DNA of 64,000 bases from an uncultured Sphingorhabdus sp. (lineage in GTDB: Bacteria > Pseudomonadota > Alphaproteobacteria > Sphingomonadales > Sphingomonadaceae): contig CANMXN010000001.1 in the NCBI GenBank assembly GCA_947501885.1, positions 1,860,001-1,924,000 of the forward strand. The letters are read 5' to 3'. Of this stretch, positions 44,458-51,982 are shown piece after piece. The first letter of the stretch is position 1. Every line of letters begins with the position of its first letter. The notes beneath the pieces are model-generated. The model made no database searches. It was given only the letters and a program-made list of their open reading frames with translations, and was not told where the DNA came from. Made by a program: the position numbers and the translations under genes.

Positions 44458-46514
44458 TGGAGCAGCCGCGCGTTATAGGTCACGTGGTCTCTGTAAACGG
44501 TTTTCGCTTGAAAGTCGAACTATCCACTGAAGCAAAATCGTCATCCCGAGCCACACCTGATGGAGTGCAACGAGCCGTTGCAATCAACTCTTTTTTGACT
44601 TTCGATCTGGGTGCCGGCACCCATGCGATTGGTATTTTGAGTGATCTTGAAGCTAGAGAAAGTTATGATCCATCAACGAATGAAGAACTGTCTTTAGAAC
44701 TGACAAAACCTCGAAGGATTGCGGCAGTCCAACTCCTTGGAACGGTCAAACAATTCGGAAAGAGTGAATGGAAGTTTGATGCGGGTATTACCATTCTTCC
44801 AACGCTTGATACGCCTGCCGAGGTTGCTAATCCCGAAGTCCTTTCCGGGATTTTTGAACATCCCCCATTGAGAAACAAGCCAAAAGATTGGGGTGAAGGC
44901 GATTTTGATTTTCCGCTTGAGATTGGGCATCATTCGGGCGACGAAAATACAAAAATCAAGGCATCCTTTAACGACCTGTTTTCGAGACCATTGGCCGTTG
45001 TAGGCAATACAGGTTCGGGGAAGTCATACACCGTTGCCAGCCTTGTCCGAGGCATTCTTGAGAATGACAAAATGCAGCGTGATGATGGCGCTGACCCCCA
45101 CATCTTCATTCTCGATATTAACGGTGAGTATGCGAACGCATTTTTGAGCGACGATCAAGCAAACTACCAGAGAGAACCGAACAAACTTTACTTGAATGGA
45201 GAAGAGTTTGGACTGCCAACCTGGTTGATGAATGGTGAGGAAATCTGCGATTGGCTTCAAGCATCCGAGGCGACGCAGGAACCTGTATTGAAAGATTGGT
45301 GGGCGATTGCAAAAGCAAATCCGACTGATGCAGGCTCTTATGATCCGTTGCAAATTGCATTGCAAAAAATTGATCATGCTTTGGCATTCTTAGATGATAG
45401 CCATTTCGCTGCAGGAGGGAACTTCGAGCACCAAATAACATTAGCCCGTCAATATACTGAAGGTATTGATTGGGATGCATTCTGCAATGCAATTTCATGG
45501 ACGGATGATAATTATAAAAAAATTAGCAATGACAGAGAAGTTCGTGATCGCCTTGGACAGATTAGAACAGAGTTACTCACGAACATATCAGAACGACAAA
45601 ATGAAGGTGTGAACTTTGCAAAATCGGCAGATGCACCACGTTTCGTTCCAATCCATGAGTTTCGTGATCCAAATCTCGTGGACCGTTCCACCGATCAAGA
45701 CAGTAGCAAGAAAATAGATCAATATTTGCTGACGCTTAAACTAAGAATGCGCACTCGGCTCGATGATCGCAGGTGGCAGTCCTTTTTCAGTTTTGAGGAC
45801 CAAAATATCCGGTCATTTCAGGAGTGGATGCACAAACTTGGTGTCGGCCAAAAATCGGCTTCGCGGGTTTCTGTTCTTGATATGTCGATGTTGGCGTCGG
45901 AAGTTTTGCCGTTCGCTTGCGCTCTGCTGGGGCGTTTGTTTTTAGAGACGAGAGAAATGCTAAAACCAGACGTTCGGAGCCAATATCCTTGGTTGCTTAT
46001 CCTGGAAGAGGCTCATAACTACGCGCGACCTCCACGCACCCATGAAGACCGAGGACAAAGTCTTTCTCGTAGATCGTTTGAACGTGTTGCAAAAGAGGGC
46101 CGAAAGTTTGGCCTGTCACTTATTGTGGCCAGTCAACGGCCTAGCGAGATCAGCCCTACGATAATAAGCCAATGTGCAAATTTCTTCTCGCATCGGCTTC
46201 AGAACCCTGATGATATTGACCACTTCAGACGAATTATTCCCAAACAGGCCCAGAGGTTGCTAGATCAGGTAACAGTTCTAGCTGCCGGGGAGGCAATTCT
46301 ATTTGGTAGTGCCTTTCATATTCCAGCGCGCGCCCAAGTGCGATTGCCTTCAAAAGAACCTTGGAGTGCTACTGCTGCGCCTTATGTAGACTGGAGCAAA
46401 GACACAGTTTTCCCATTAGCAGATGTCGTTGATAGTTGGGGTATTTCTGAGTCAGAAAGCCAAGAACAGCAAAACGCGGGCGAACCCGACCTAGATGACG
46501 AGATACCATTTTAG
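44457..46514 (+). CDS. herA: HerA-like ATPase (DUF87), partner of SIR2
   Basis: A 685-residue hexameric translocase. An N-terminal HAS-barrel-like domain (IGHVVSVNGFRLKVEL... and a long beta-rich part to about 160) precedes the RecA core. Walker A is VVGNTGSGKSYT (about 181-192) and Walker B LLILEEAHNYAR (about 511-522). The sensor SQRPSEISPTIISQCANFFSHRL follows. Together with SIR2 it matches the Nezha two-gene defence type, in which HerA forms a ring with SIR2 subunits. It is the last gene of the operon and lies 65 bp from the element's tRNA. Confidence 0.92.
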   Translation: MEQPRVIGHVVSVNGFRLKVELSTEAKSSSRATPDGVQRAVAINSFLTFDLGAGTHAIGILSDLEARESYDPSTNEELSLELTKPRRIAAVQLLGTVKQFGKSEWKFDAGITILPTLDTPAEVANPEVLSGIFEHPPLRNKPKDWGEGDFDFPLEIGHHSGDENTKIKASFNDLFSRPLAVVGNTGSGKSYTVASLVRGILENDKMQRDDGADPHIFILDINGEYANAFLSDDQANYQREPNKLYLNGEEFGLPTWLMNGEEICDWLQASEATQEPVLKDWWAIAKANPTDAGSYDPLQIALQKIDHALAFLDDSHFAAGGNFEHQITLARQYTEGIDWDAFCNAISWTDDNYKKISNDREVRDRLGQIRTELLTNISERQNEGVNFAKSADAPRFVPIHEFRDPNLVDRSTDQDSSKKIDQYLLTLKLRMRTRLDDRRWQSFFSFEDQNIRSFQEWMHKLGVGQKSASRVSVLDMSMLASEVLPFACALLGRLFLETREMLKPDVRSQYPWLLILEEAHNYARPPRTHEDRGQSLSRRSFERVAKEGRKFGLSLIVASQRPSEISPTIISQCANFFSHRLQNPDDIDHFRRIIPKQAQRLLDQVTVLAAGEAILFGSAFHIPARAQVRLPSKEPWSATAAPYVDWSKDTVFPLADVVDSWGISESESQEQQNAGEPDLDDEIPF

Positions 46515-46578
46515 ATAAGATGAAGATGACTCGACAGACCTGAGCGTTCTATCTCAAGATCGAATTTGTTTAGAAAGA

Positions 46579-46655
46579 TGGCGGTCCCGGCGCGATTCGA
46601 ACGCGCGACCTTTCGCTTCGGAGGCGAATACTCTATCCAGCTGAGCTACGGGACC
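46579..46655 (-). tRNA. Complete tRNA-Arg(CCG) carried by the element
   Basis: On the minus strand it folds into a full cloverleaf: acceptor GGTCCCG/CGGGACC, D-arm GCTC/GAGT, anticodon stem TTCGC/GCGAA with loop CTCCGAA (anticodon CCG at 46621-46619), and T-arm GCGCG-TTCGAAT-CGCGC. The discriminator is G and CCA is encoded. Length is 77 nt. It lies inside the element, 138 bp from the right core, and its body differs from the disrupted host tRNA-Arg(CCG). It probably supplies the CGG-decoding tRNA lost by insertion. Confidence 0.95.
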
Positions 46656-46666
46656 GTTTGATAATC

Positions 46667-46687
46667 GGTGTTACCTATGTGTTACCT
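46667..46687 (+). repeat. Right-end copy of the 21-bp integrase-arm repeat
   Basis: This block (two GTGTTACC words 11 bp apart) is identical to 7837-7857 near the left end, in the same orientation. Its inner distance to the core (107 bp) nearly equals the left one (106 bp). It is 11 bp upstream of the element tRNA's 5' end. It is a probable integrase or excisionase binding site. Confidence 0.7.
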
Positions 46688-46794
46688 AGCGATTTGCAGC
46701 AAGTTATTTCCGAAATGCTGACTTTTTACAAACCTTTGAAACAGAACTCCTTTTTGTCTTCTTTTATCACCCAAATTCACGCTTGACATCCTGC

Positions 46795-46833
46795 TTCGGA
46801 GGGCAGCGCTCTATCCAGCTGAGCTATGGGTGC
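46795..46833 (-). pseudogene. 5' half of disrupted tRNA-Arg(CCG), right attachment site
   Basis: On the minus strand it reads acceptor GCACCCA, D-arm GCTC-AGCTGGATA-GAGC, stem CTGCC and loop CTCCGAA. It is then followed by GCAGGATGTC, which cannot pair correctly with the stem or supply a T-arm. The matching 3' half is at 7686-7730. The gene is thus broken, not restored, by the insertion. Confidence 0.93.
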
Positions 46834-47174
46834 TTGCGGCGGCGTAATTAGGCCGCCATTGGCACGGCCTTAGCAAAGCCTATTCGTGCGCGCTAGTATG
46901 TTTTTATGTAGATATTTGTGTTTATCATTTTGTCTCTCTGGGGCAAGAATGTTTCCATGAAAGACGCAGCAATGTTACAATATAAGCTGTATCGGAATTC
47001 TATTATTACAGCCTATCAAAGCTGATAATAGTGTTGATTATAAAAGCATCATATTTGCCAAAATACGCCATGAGCAACCATTGCAAGATACCCCAAAATA
47101 GCATAAAAGCGCCTCAATATTATATAGGAATCATCGGTGTAGACATAATATGCACCTAAGAATTGGAGATTATC
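46834..47174. other. Chromosomal intergenic region right of the element
   Basis: 341 bp, AT-rich, with the promoter of the split tRNA gene (reading left) and of the aldehyde dehydrogenase gene (reading right). A TTGGAG ribosome binding site is at 47163-47168. I see no gene or strong repeat. Confidence 0.45.
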
Positions 47175-48593
47175 ATGGGTGTAGAATCAGCAATCGAACC
47201 GAGCGCGGAATTTACCGAAATTGCAGCATTGGTGGAACGTTCGCGTAAAGCGCAAGAGCAAATTGCAGACTATAGCCAAGAGCAAGTTGATGATTTAATC
47301 CGTGCGATGGTCTGGGCCGTTGCTGAGGAAAAAATAGCTGAGAAAATTGCCCAGCATACGGTGGAAGAAACCCAGCTTGGCAATTATGATGGCAAATATC
47401 TGAAAATTTTCCGTAAAACGCGTGCGACATTATTCGATATTATCAATGATAAATCTGTTGGTATTATCGAAGAAGACCCCGTTCGTAATATTGTTAAAAT
47501 CGCTAAGCCTATGGGGGTTATTGGTGCGCTATCACCTTCCACCAACCCAGAGGCTACACCCGTGATTAAAGCGATCTCCGCCGTTAAAGGGCGTAATTCC
47601 ATCATTATTGCGCCGCACCCCCGCGCAAAACTAACCAATAAATTAATCTGCGATTTGATGCGCGATGCCATTGTGAAAATGGGTGCACCAGCCGATTTGG
47701 TTTTGAGCATCGACATTCCATCGGTTGAAAAGACCAATGAATTGATGCGCCAATGCGACCGCGTACTGGCAACGGGCGGCGGTGCTATGGTGCATGCCGC
47801 CTATAGCAGCGGCACACCAGCATTGGGCGTGGGCGTGGGTAATGCGGTTATCACGGTGGATGAAACCGCGGATTTGGATGATGCGGCAGAGAAAATACGG
47901 ATTTCCAAAACGCTTGATCTAGCGGCGAGCTGTTCGTCCGATAATAGCGTGATTTTGGTTGATGCCATTTATGATGAAATGTTGGCCAAATTAATCGCTA
48001 AGGGCGGCTATGTTTTGAGCGATGAAGAGAAACAAAAATTCCAAGATGTGCTGTGGGTTGATGGGCATATCAATGCCAAAGTGGTGGCGCAAACGCCGCA
48101 ATTCATAGCGGGGATGGCCGGGTTTACCGTTGCCGATGATGTGCAATTTTTTATCATCCCTGAAACGGGTTATGGCCCAGAGCATCCTTTTTCAGGAGAG
48201 AAAATGACGGTGTCGATGGCGCTGTATCGTGCGCGCGATTTGGATCATGCGATTGCGCTGACCAATAATATCCAAGCCTATCAAGGGCAGGGGCATAGCT
48301 GCGGTATCTATTCTCAGTCAGATGAAAATATCATGAAACTCGCCAATGTGACGCGCACATCGCGGGTGATGGTCAATCAACCACAAGCAGCATCAAACAG
48401 CGGCAATTTGTGGAATGGTATGCGCCAGACATTTTCGCTGGGTTGCGGCAGTTGGGGCGGCAATGGCACCAATAATAATATCACATGGCGCGATCTAATT
48501 AACGAGACTTGGGTGTCAAAGCCGCTGGCTGTGAATAAAGAATTGCCCAGCGATGAAGAGCTATTTGGCGATGTGATGCAAAAGCTTGCTTAA
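47175..48593 (+). CDS. CoA-acylating aldehyde dehydrogenase (sulfoacetaldehyde/acetaldehyde dehydrogenase-like)
   Basis: The ATG at 47175 is used because TTGGAG lies 6 bases upstream; the TTG at 47163 is part of that signal. The 472-residue protein belongs to the acylating branch of aldehyde dehydrogenases (EutE, AdhE N-terminus, SauS). It has PMGVIGALSPSTNPEATPVIKAI, the nucleotide-binding CDRVLATGGGAMVHAAYSSGTPALGVGVGN block, and the catalytic Cys in LAASCSSDNSVI. It lacks an alcohol dehydrogenase domain. The C-terminal SLGCGSWGGNGTNNNITWRDLIN resembles sulfoacetaldehyde dehydrogenases. It converts an aldehyde plus CoA and NAD(P)+ to an acyl-CoA; the exact substrate is not resolved. Confidence 0.82.
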   Translation: MGVESAIEPSAEFTEIAALVERSRKAQEQIADYSQEQVDDLIRAMVWAVAEEKIAEKIAQHTVEETQLGNYDGKYLKIFRKTRATLFDIINDKSVGIIEEDPVRNIVKIAKPMGVIGALSPSTNPEATPVIKAISAVKGRNSIIIAPHPRAKLTNKLICDLMRDAIVKMGAPADLVLSIDIPSVEKTNELMRQCDRVLATGGGAMVHAAYSSGTPALGVGVGNAVITVDETADLDDAAEKIRISKTLDLAASCSSDNSVILVDAIYDEMLAKLIAKGGYVLSDEEKQKFQDVLWVDGHINAKVVAQTPQFIAGMAGFTVADDVQFFIIPETGYGPEHPFSGEKMTVSMALYRARDLDHAIALTNNIQAYQGQGHSCGIYSQSDENIMKLANVTRTSRVMVNQPQAASNSGNLWNGMRQTFSLGCGSWGGNGTNNNITWRDLINETWVSKPLAVNKELPSDEELFGDVMQKLA

Positions 48594-48599
48594 TTACTG

Positions 48600-48740
48600 A
48601 TGGGCATAATTTATAACATATATTGGGTTTGTGATTATGCTGAAGATCAGGCTTATTCTCTTGGTGTTTTGGGCTTTACCGTAATTACTGATGCGAATAT
48701 TTGTTCTGGCAATAAGCGGGATGTGACAGGAGCAAGATGA
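48600..48740 (+). CDS. Possible 46-aa ORF coupled to the deacetylase gene
   Basis: This short frame (MGIIYNIYWVCDYAEDQAYS...) ends with TGA overlapping the ATG of the deacetylase (ATGA). No good ribosome binding site precedes it and no family is recognised. The word TAATTACTGATG occurs at both its start (48591) and inside it (48680). It may be only a leader frame. Confidence 0.25.
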   Translation: MGIIYNIYWVCDYAEDQAYSLGVLGFTVITDANICSGNKRDVTGAR

Positions 48741-49720
48741 TAAAGGGTTTTTCCTTATTCGCTGCCTTAATGGTGATGACGTCCTTTGCCGTAAATACTA
48801 ATATTAGTGGTAATGACGGACATAGTAATACTCCGCATGATGTGAAAAAAATAGCGCTTAGCTTTGATGATATCCCAAGACACAAAGGGGCATTTTTAAC
48901 GCGCATTGAACGGCGTGAGAAGTTGATTAATGGTCTGCAAGAAGGCGAGGTTGACCAAGCCGTATTTTTCCTCAATCCCGCGCGCATAGATAAAGATGAA
49001 TTTAAAGAGATACATCTCGCCAATATTGATGCTTATGTGGATGCGGGTCATGTCCTGGCTAATCATACCGCCGATCATGTCAGGCTTTCTGATATGAGTG
49101 CAGAAGAGTTTTTGACGGATATTGATGCTGCGGAAAAATGGCTCAAACCAAAGGCTGCTTATCGCCCTTGGATGCGCCATCCTTATCTCGATGAAGGAAA
49201 AGGTGATAAGGCCAAGCGTGATAAGGTTCGGGCAGGGCTGAAACAAAGAACATTGCTCAACGGTTATGTTACGGTGGATTCGTCCGATTGGTTGATTGAT
49301 AGTCTTGCGCATGATGCGGTGAGAGCGGGTAAGGCGTTAGATATGAAGGCCTTGGGTAATTTGTTCGTGGAGTCACATGTGCAGTCGGCGAATTTTGCTC
49401 ATGGTCTTGCGATGAAGACATTGGAGCGTGCGCCCGTGCAGATGATGCTATTGCATGAAGCTGATGTGACAGCTCTTTATATTCTAGATCTCGCTAAAGC
49501 CTTAAAGGCGGATGGATGGGAGATTGTCTCAGCCGATGAAGCTTATGCTGATCCGCTGATAGAGATACAAGCTCAAAATGCTTATGCAGCAGGGACATTG
49601 CTAGAAATGCTGGCCAGCGATAAAGGCATAGCTGCGCCGCGCTGGTATGAGCGTAACACTCCAAAGATTATGAAAAAACTATTTAATGAACGTGTCTTGC
49701 ACGAGGAAAGTAAAGAATAA
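48737..49720 (+). CDS. Polysaccharide deacetylase family protein (NodB-like), exported
   Basis: A 327-residue protein with an N-terminal signal peptide (MIKGFSLFAALMVMTSFAVN). The NodB domain has motif 1 LSFDDIPRH (SFDD, about 42-45), motif 2 LANHTADHVRL (HTxDH, about 104), and RHPYLDEG. Such enzymes remove acetyl groups from peptidoglycan, chitin or other N-acetyl sugars in the periplasm. Unexpectedly, its TAA overlaps the ATG of the acyl-CoA dehydrogenase gene (TAATG). Substrate not known. Confidence 0.85.
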   Translation: MIKGFSLFAALMVMTSFAVNTNISGNDGHSNTPHDVKKIALSFDDIPRHKGAFLTRIERREKLINGLQEGEVDQAVFFLNPARIDKDEFKEIHLANIDAYVDAGHVLANHTADHVRLSDMSAEEFLTDIDAAEKWLKPKAAYRPWMRHPYLDEGKGDKAKRDKVRAGLKQRTLLNGYVTVDSSDWLIDSLAHDAVRAGKALDMKALGNLFVESHVQSANFAHGLAMKTLERAPVQMMLLHEADVTALYILDLAKALKADGWEIVSADEAYADPLIEIQAQNAYAAGTLLEMLASDKGIAAPRWYERNTPKIMKKLFNERVLHEESKE

Positions 49721-50865
49721 TGAGCAACCAATTTGCATTGAACGAAGATCAACTTGCCATTCAGGAAATGGCGCAAAAATTTACGGCTGATGAAATTACA
49801 CCCTTTGCGGCTGAATGGGATGAAAAGCATATTTTCCCGCGTGAGACGATTCAAAAAGCGGCGCAGCTTGGTTTTGGCTCTATCTATGTGTCCGAAGAAA
49901 GCGGCGGTATTGGACTAGGGCGTTTGGAAAGCGCGCTTATCATGGAGGCGATGGCCTATGGCTGTCCATCTACATCGGCCTTCATTTCGATCCACAATAT
50001 GGCGAGTTGGATGATCGATACATTTGGCTCGCAAGCGGTGAAGGATAGATATCTGCCTGATCTTATTGGCATGGATAAAATCGCGTCTTATTGCTTGACC
50101 GAAGCTGGCGCTGGATCGGATGCGGCATCGCTCAAGACGAAGGCGGTGTTAGATGGCGATCATTATGTCGTGAGCGGTTCCAAGCAATTTATCTCGGGCG
50201 GCGGTGAAAATGAGATTTATGTGGTAATGACCCGTACGTCCGATGATGGGGCGAGCGGCGTTACATGTTTAGTGATTGAAAAGGATATGGACGGCGTGTC
50301 GTTCGGTGCTAATGAGAAAAAACTTGGCTGGCATTCGCAGCCCACGGCGCAGGTAAATTTTGACGAAGTGCACGTTCCTGTGGCCAATCGTGTTGGCGGC
50401 GAGGGCGAGGGGTTTCGTATCGCTATGGCGGGCCTTGATGGCGGGCGCCTCAACATTGGTGCGTGTAGCCTGGGTGGTGCACAGCGCTGTCTTGATGAGG
50501 CGATTGCCTATACCAAGGAGCGCAAGCAATTTGGCAAAGCGATTTCCGATTTTCAAAACACGCAATTCACATTGGCCGATATGGCAACCGATTTGGAAGC
50601 ATCGCGCGCCTTGCTCTATTTAGCGGCGTGCAAGGTGAATGAAGGTGCGTCCGATAAAACACGCTTTGCGGCGATGGCGAAACGGCTTTCTACAGATAAT
50701 GGTAGCAAGATTGTGAATGATGCGTTGCAGCTTTTTGGTGGATATGGATATTTGCAAGATTATCCGATTGAGCGATTCTGGCGTGACTTGCGTGTACACT
50801 CTATTTTGGAAGGGACCAATCAAGTCATGCGTATGATTGTTGGTCGGGATTTGTTGCGGCAATAG
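49720..50865 (+). CDS. Acyl-CoA dehydrogenase, probably isobutyryl-CoA dehydrogenase
   Basis: A 381-residue flavoprotein with ASYCLTEAGAGSDAASLKTKA, the ERKQFGKAISDFQNTQFTLADM block, ALQLFGGYGYLQDYPIERFWRD, and ILEGTNQVMRMIVGRDLL. In this branch the catalytic Glu is the one in LEGTN. It is followed by 3-hydroxyisobutyryl-CoA hydrolase, enoyl-CoA hydratase and 3-hydroxyisobutyrate dehydrogenase genes. It therefore most likely oxidises isobutyryl-CoA to methacrylyl-CoA in valine breakdown. Confidence 0.9.
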   Translation: MSNQFALNEDQLAIQEMAQKFTADEITPFAAEWDEKHIFPRETIQKAAQLGFGSIYVSEESGGIGLGRLESALIMEAMAYGCPSTSAFISIHNMASWMIDTFGSQAVKDRYLPDLIGMDKIASYCLTEAGAGSDAASLKTKAVLDGDHYVVSGSKQFISGGGENEIYVVMTRTSDDGASGVTCLVIEKDMDGVSFGANEKKLGWHSQPTAQVNFDEVHVPVANRVGGEGEGFRIAMAGLDGGRLNIGACSLGGAQRCLDEAIAYTKERKQFGKAISDFQNTQFTLADMATDLEASRALLYLAACKVNEGASDKTRFAAMAKRLSTDNGSKIVNDALQLFGGYGYLQDYPIERFWRDLRVHSILEGTNQVMRMIVGRDLLRQ

Positions 50866-50912
50866 CAGAATCACCCTATAAGACATATTCTCTCCAACAA
50901 ATTGAGTATATT

Positions 50913-51971
50913 ATGACTCCTGACTTATTGATTCACACAAAAGATTTCGCAGGCCATATCAGCCTGAATAGACCCAAAGCCATTCATGCACTTAACCTTG
51001 ACATGTGCCTTGGTATGACCTCTGCTTTGCAAGGGTGGACCAATGATGATGCTGTTGCTGCGATCATAATTGATCATAGCGAGGGGCGCGGTTTTTGTGC
51101 CGGTGGTGATATTCGTATGCTTGCACAGAGCGGCGCTAAACAGGGTGCTGAAAAGGGTAGAGAAGCCCGTGAATTCTTCTTTCATGAATATCAACTCAAT
51201 CATTTGATGTTTGAATATAACAAACCAATTGTGACCTTTATGGATGGTATCACTATGGGCGGCGGTGTTGGTATTTCGATGCCAGCAAAGTTTCGTGTGG
51301 CAACTGAAAACACCCGTTTTGCTATGCCAGAAACAGGTATCGGATTATTCCCAGATGTTGGCGGCGGTTGGTATTTACCGCGCTTAGAAGGGCGCGTTGG
51401 GCAATTTCTGGCGCTAACGGGTGCACGGCTTGATGGTGCAGAATGTCATGCTCTGGGAATAGCGACCCATTATCTACCGAGCGAGAATATTGCAGAAGCG
51501 AAAGAACGTATTGCCCAGAACCCTGGGCGCATTATGGGCATATTAGGGGATTTGTCGATTACCCCACCTGACGCTAAGATTATGGAAAACATTGATAAAG
51601 TAAACAAGCATTTTGCTTTTGATAGCTTTGAGGAAATATTGGAATCGCTCGAAAATGGTGTCAGTGATTGGGCTGCGACAGAGCGCGATACTCTGGGCAC
51701 AAAATCCCCGCAAACCTGTAAAGTGGCTTTGCGTCAATTGGCCGAAGGCGCGCAGATGAAAAGCTTTGCTGATCAGATGAAACAAGAATATGCCATAGGT
51801 GCGCATGTTGTTTCTATGCATGATTTTTTAGAAGGTGTACGTGCTTTAATTATCGATAAAGATAATGAACCAATATGGAAGCCCGCGACCCCGCAAGAGG
51901 TAAGTACGGAATGGATTGATGCCATATTTGAACCTCTTCCCAAGGATGAGGAATGGAAGCCCTTAAAATAA
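50913..51971 (+). CDS. 3-hydroxyisobutyryl-CoA hydrolase (HIBCH-like)
   Basis: A 352-residue crotonase-fold protein, longer than hydratases and with the HIBCH-type C-terminal extension. The oxyanion-hole segments are GRGFCAGGDIRML and MDGITMGGGVGIS. The MPETGIGLFPDVGGGWYLPRLEG block has the catalytic Glu and Asp of hydrolases. It releases 3-hydroxyisobutyrate from its CoA ester, the third step of valine degradation. Confidence 0.92.
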   Translation: MTPDLLIHTKDFAGHISLNRPKAIHALNLDMCLGMTSALQGWTNDDAVAAIIIDHSEGRGFCAGGDIRMLAQSGAKQGAEKGREAREFFFHEYQLNHLMFEYNKPIVTFMDGITMGGGVGISMPAKFRVATENTRFAMPETGIGLFPDVGGGWYLPRLEGRVGQFLALTGARLDGAECHALGIATHYLPSENIAEAKERIAQNPGRIMGILGDLSITPPDAKIMENIDKVNKHFAFDSFEEILESLENGVSDWAATERDTLGTKSPQTCKVALRQLAEGAQMKSFADQMKQEYAIGAHVVSMHDFLEGVRALIIDKDNEPIWKPATPQEVSTEWIDAIFEPLPKDEEWKPLK

Positions 51972-51982
51972 AGGATGAATTG

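Larger units (their letters stand above)
7724..46801. mobile_element. Integrative and conjugative element inserted in the tRNA-Arg(CCG) anticodon loop
   Basis: The ends are defined by the shared 8-base core CTTCGGAG (7723-7730 and 46794-46801), which is the anticodon loop of tRNA-Arg(CCG) on the minus strand plus one base. The unit length is 39,071 bp. It carries a tyrosine integrase at the left end, a complete trb-type type IV secretion set, coupling protein, relaxase, TraF peptidase, ParB, ArdC, hipBA, a defence operon and its own tRNA-Arg(CCG). The order resembles Tn4371-like elements and related alphaproteobacterial islands. All core transfer genes look intact, so it may still be mobile; this is inference. 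Confidence 0.9.
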
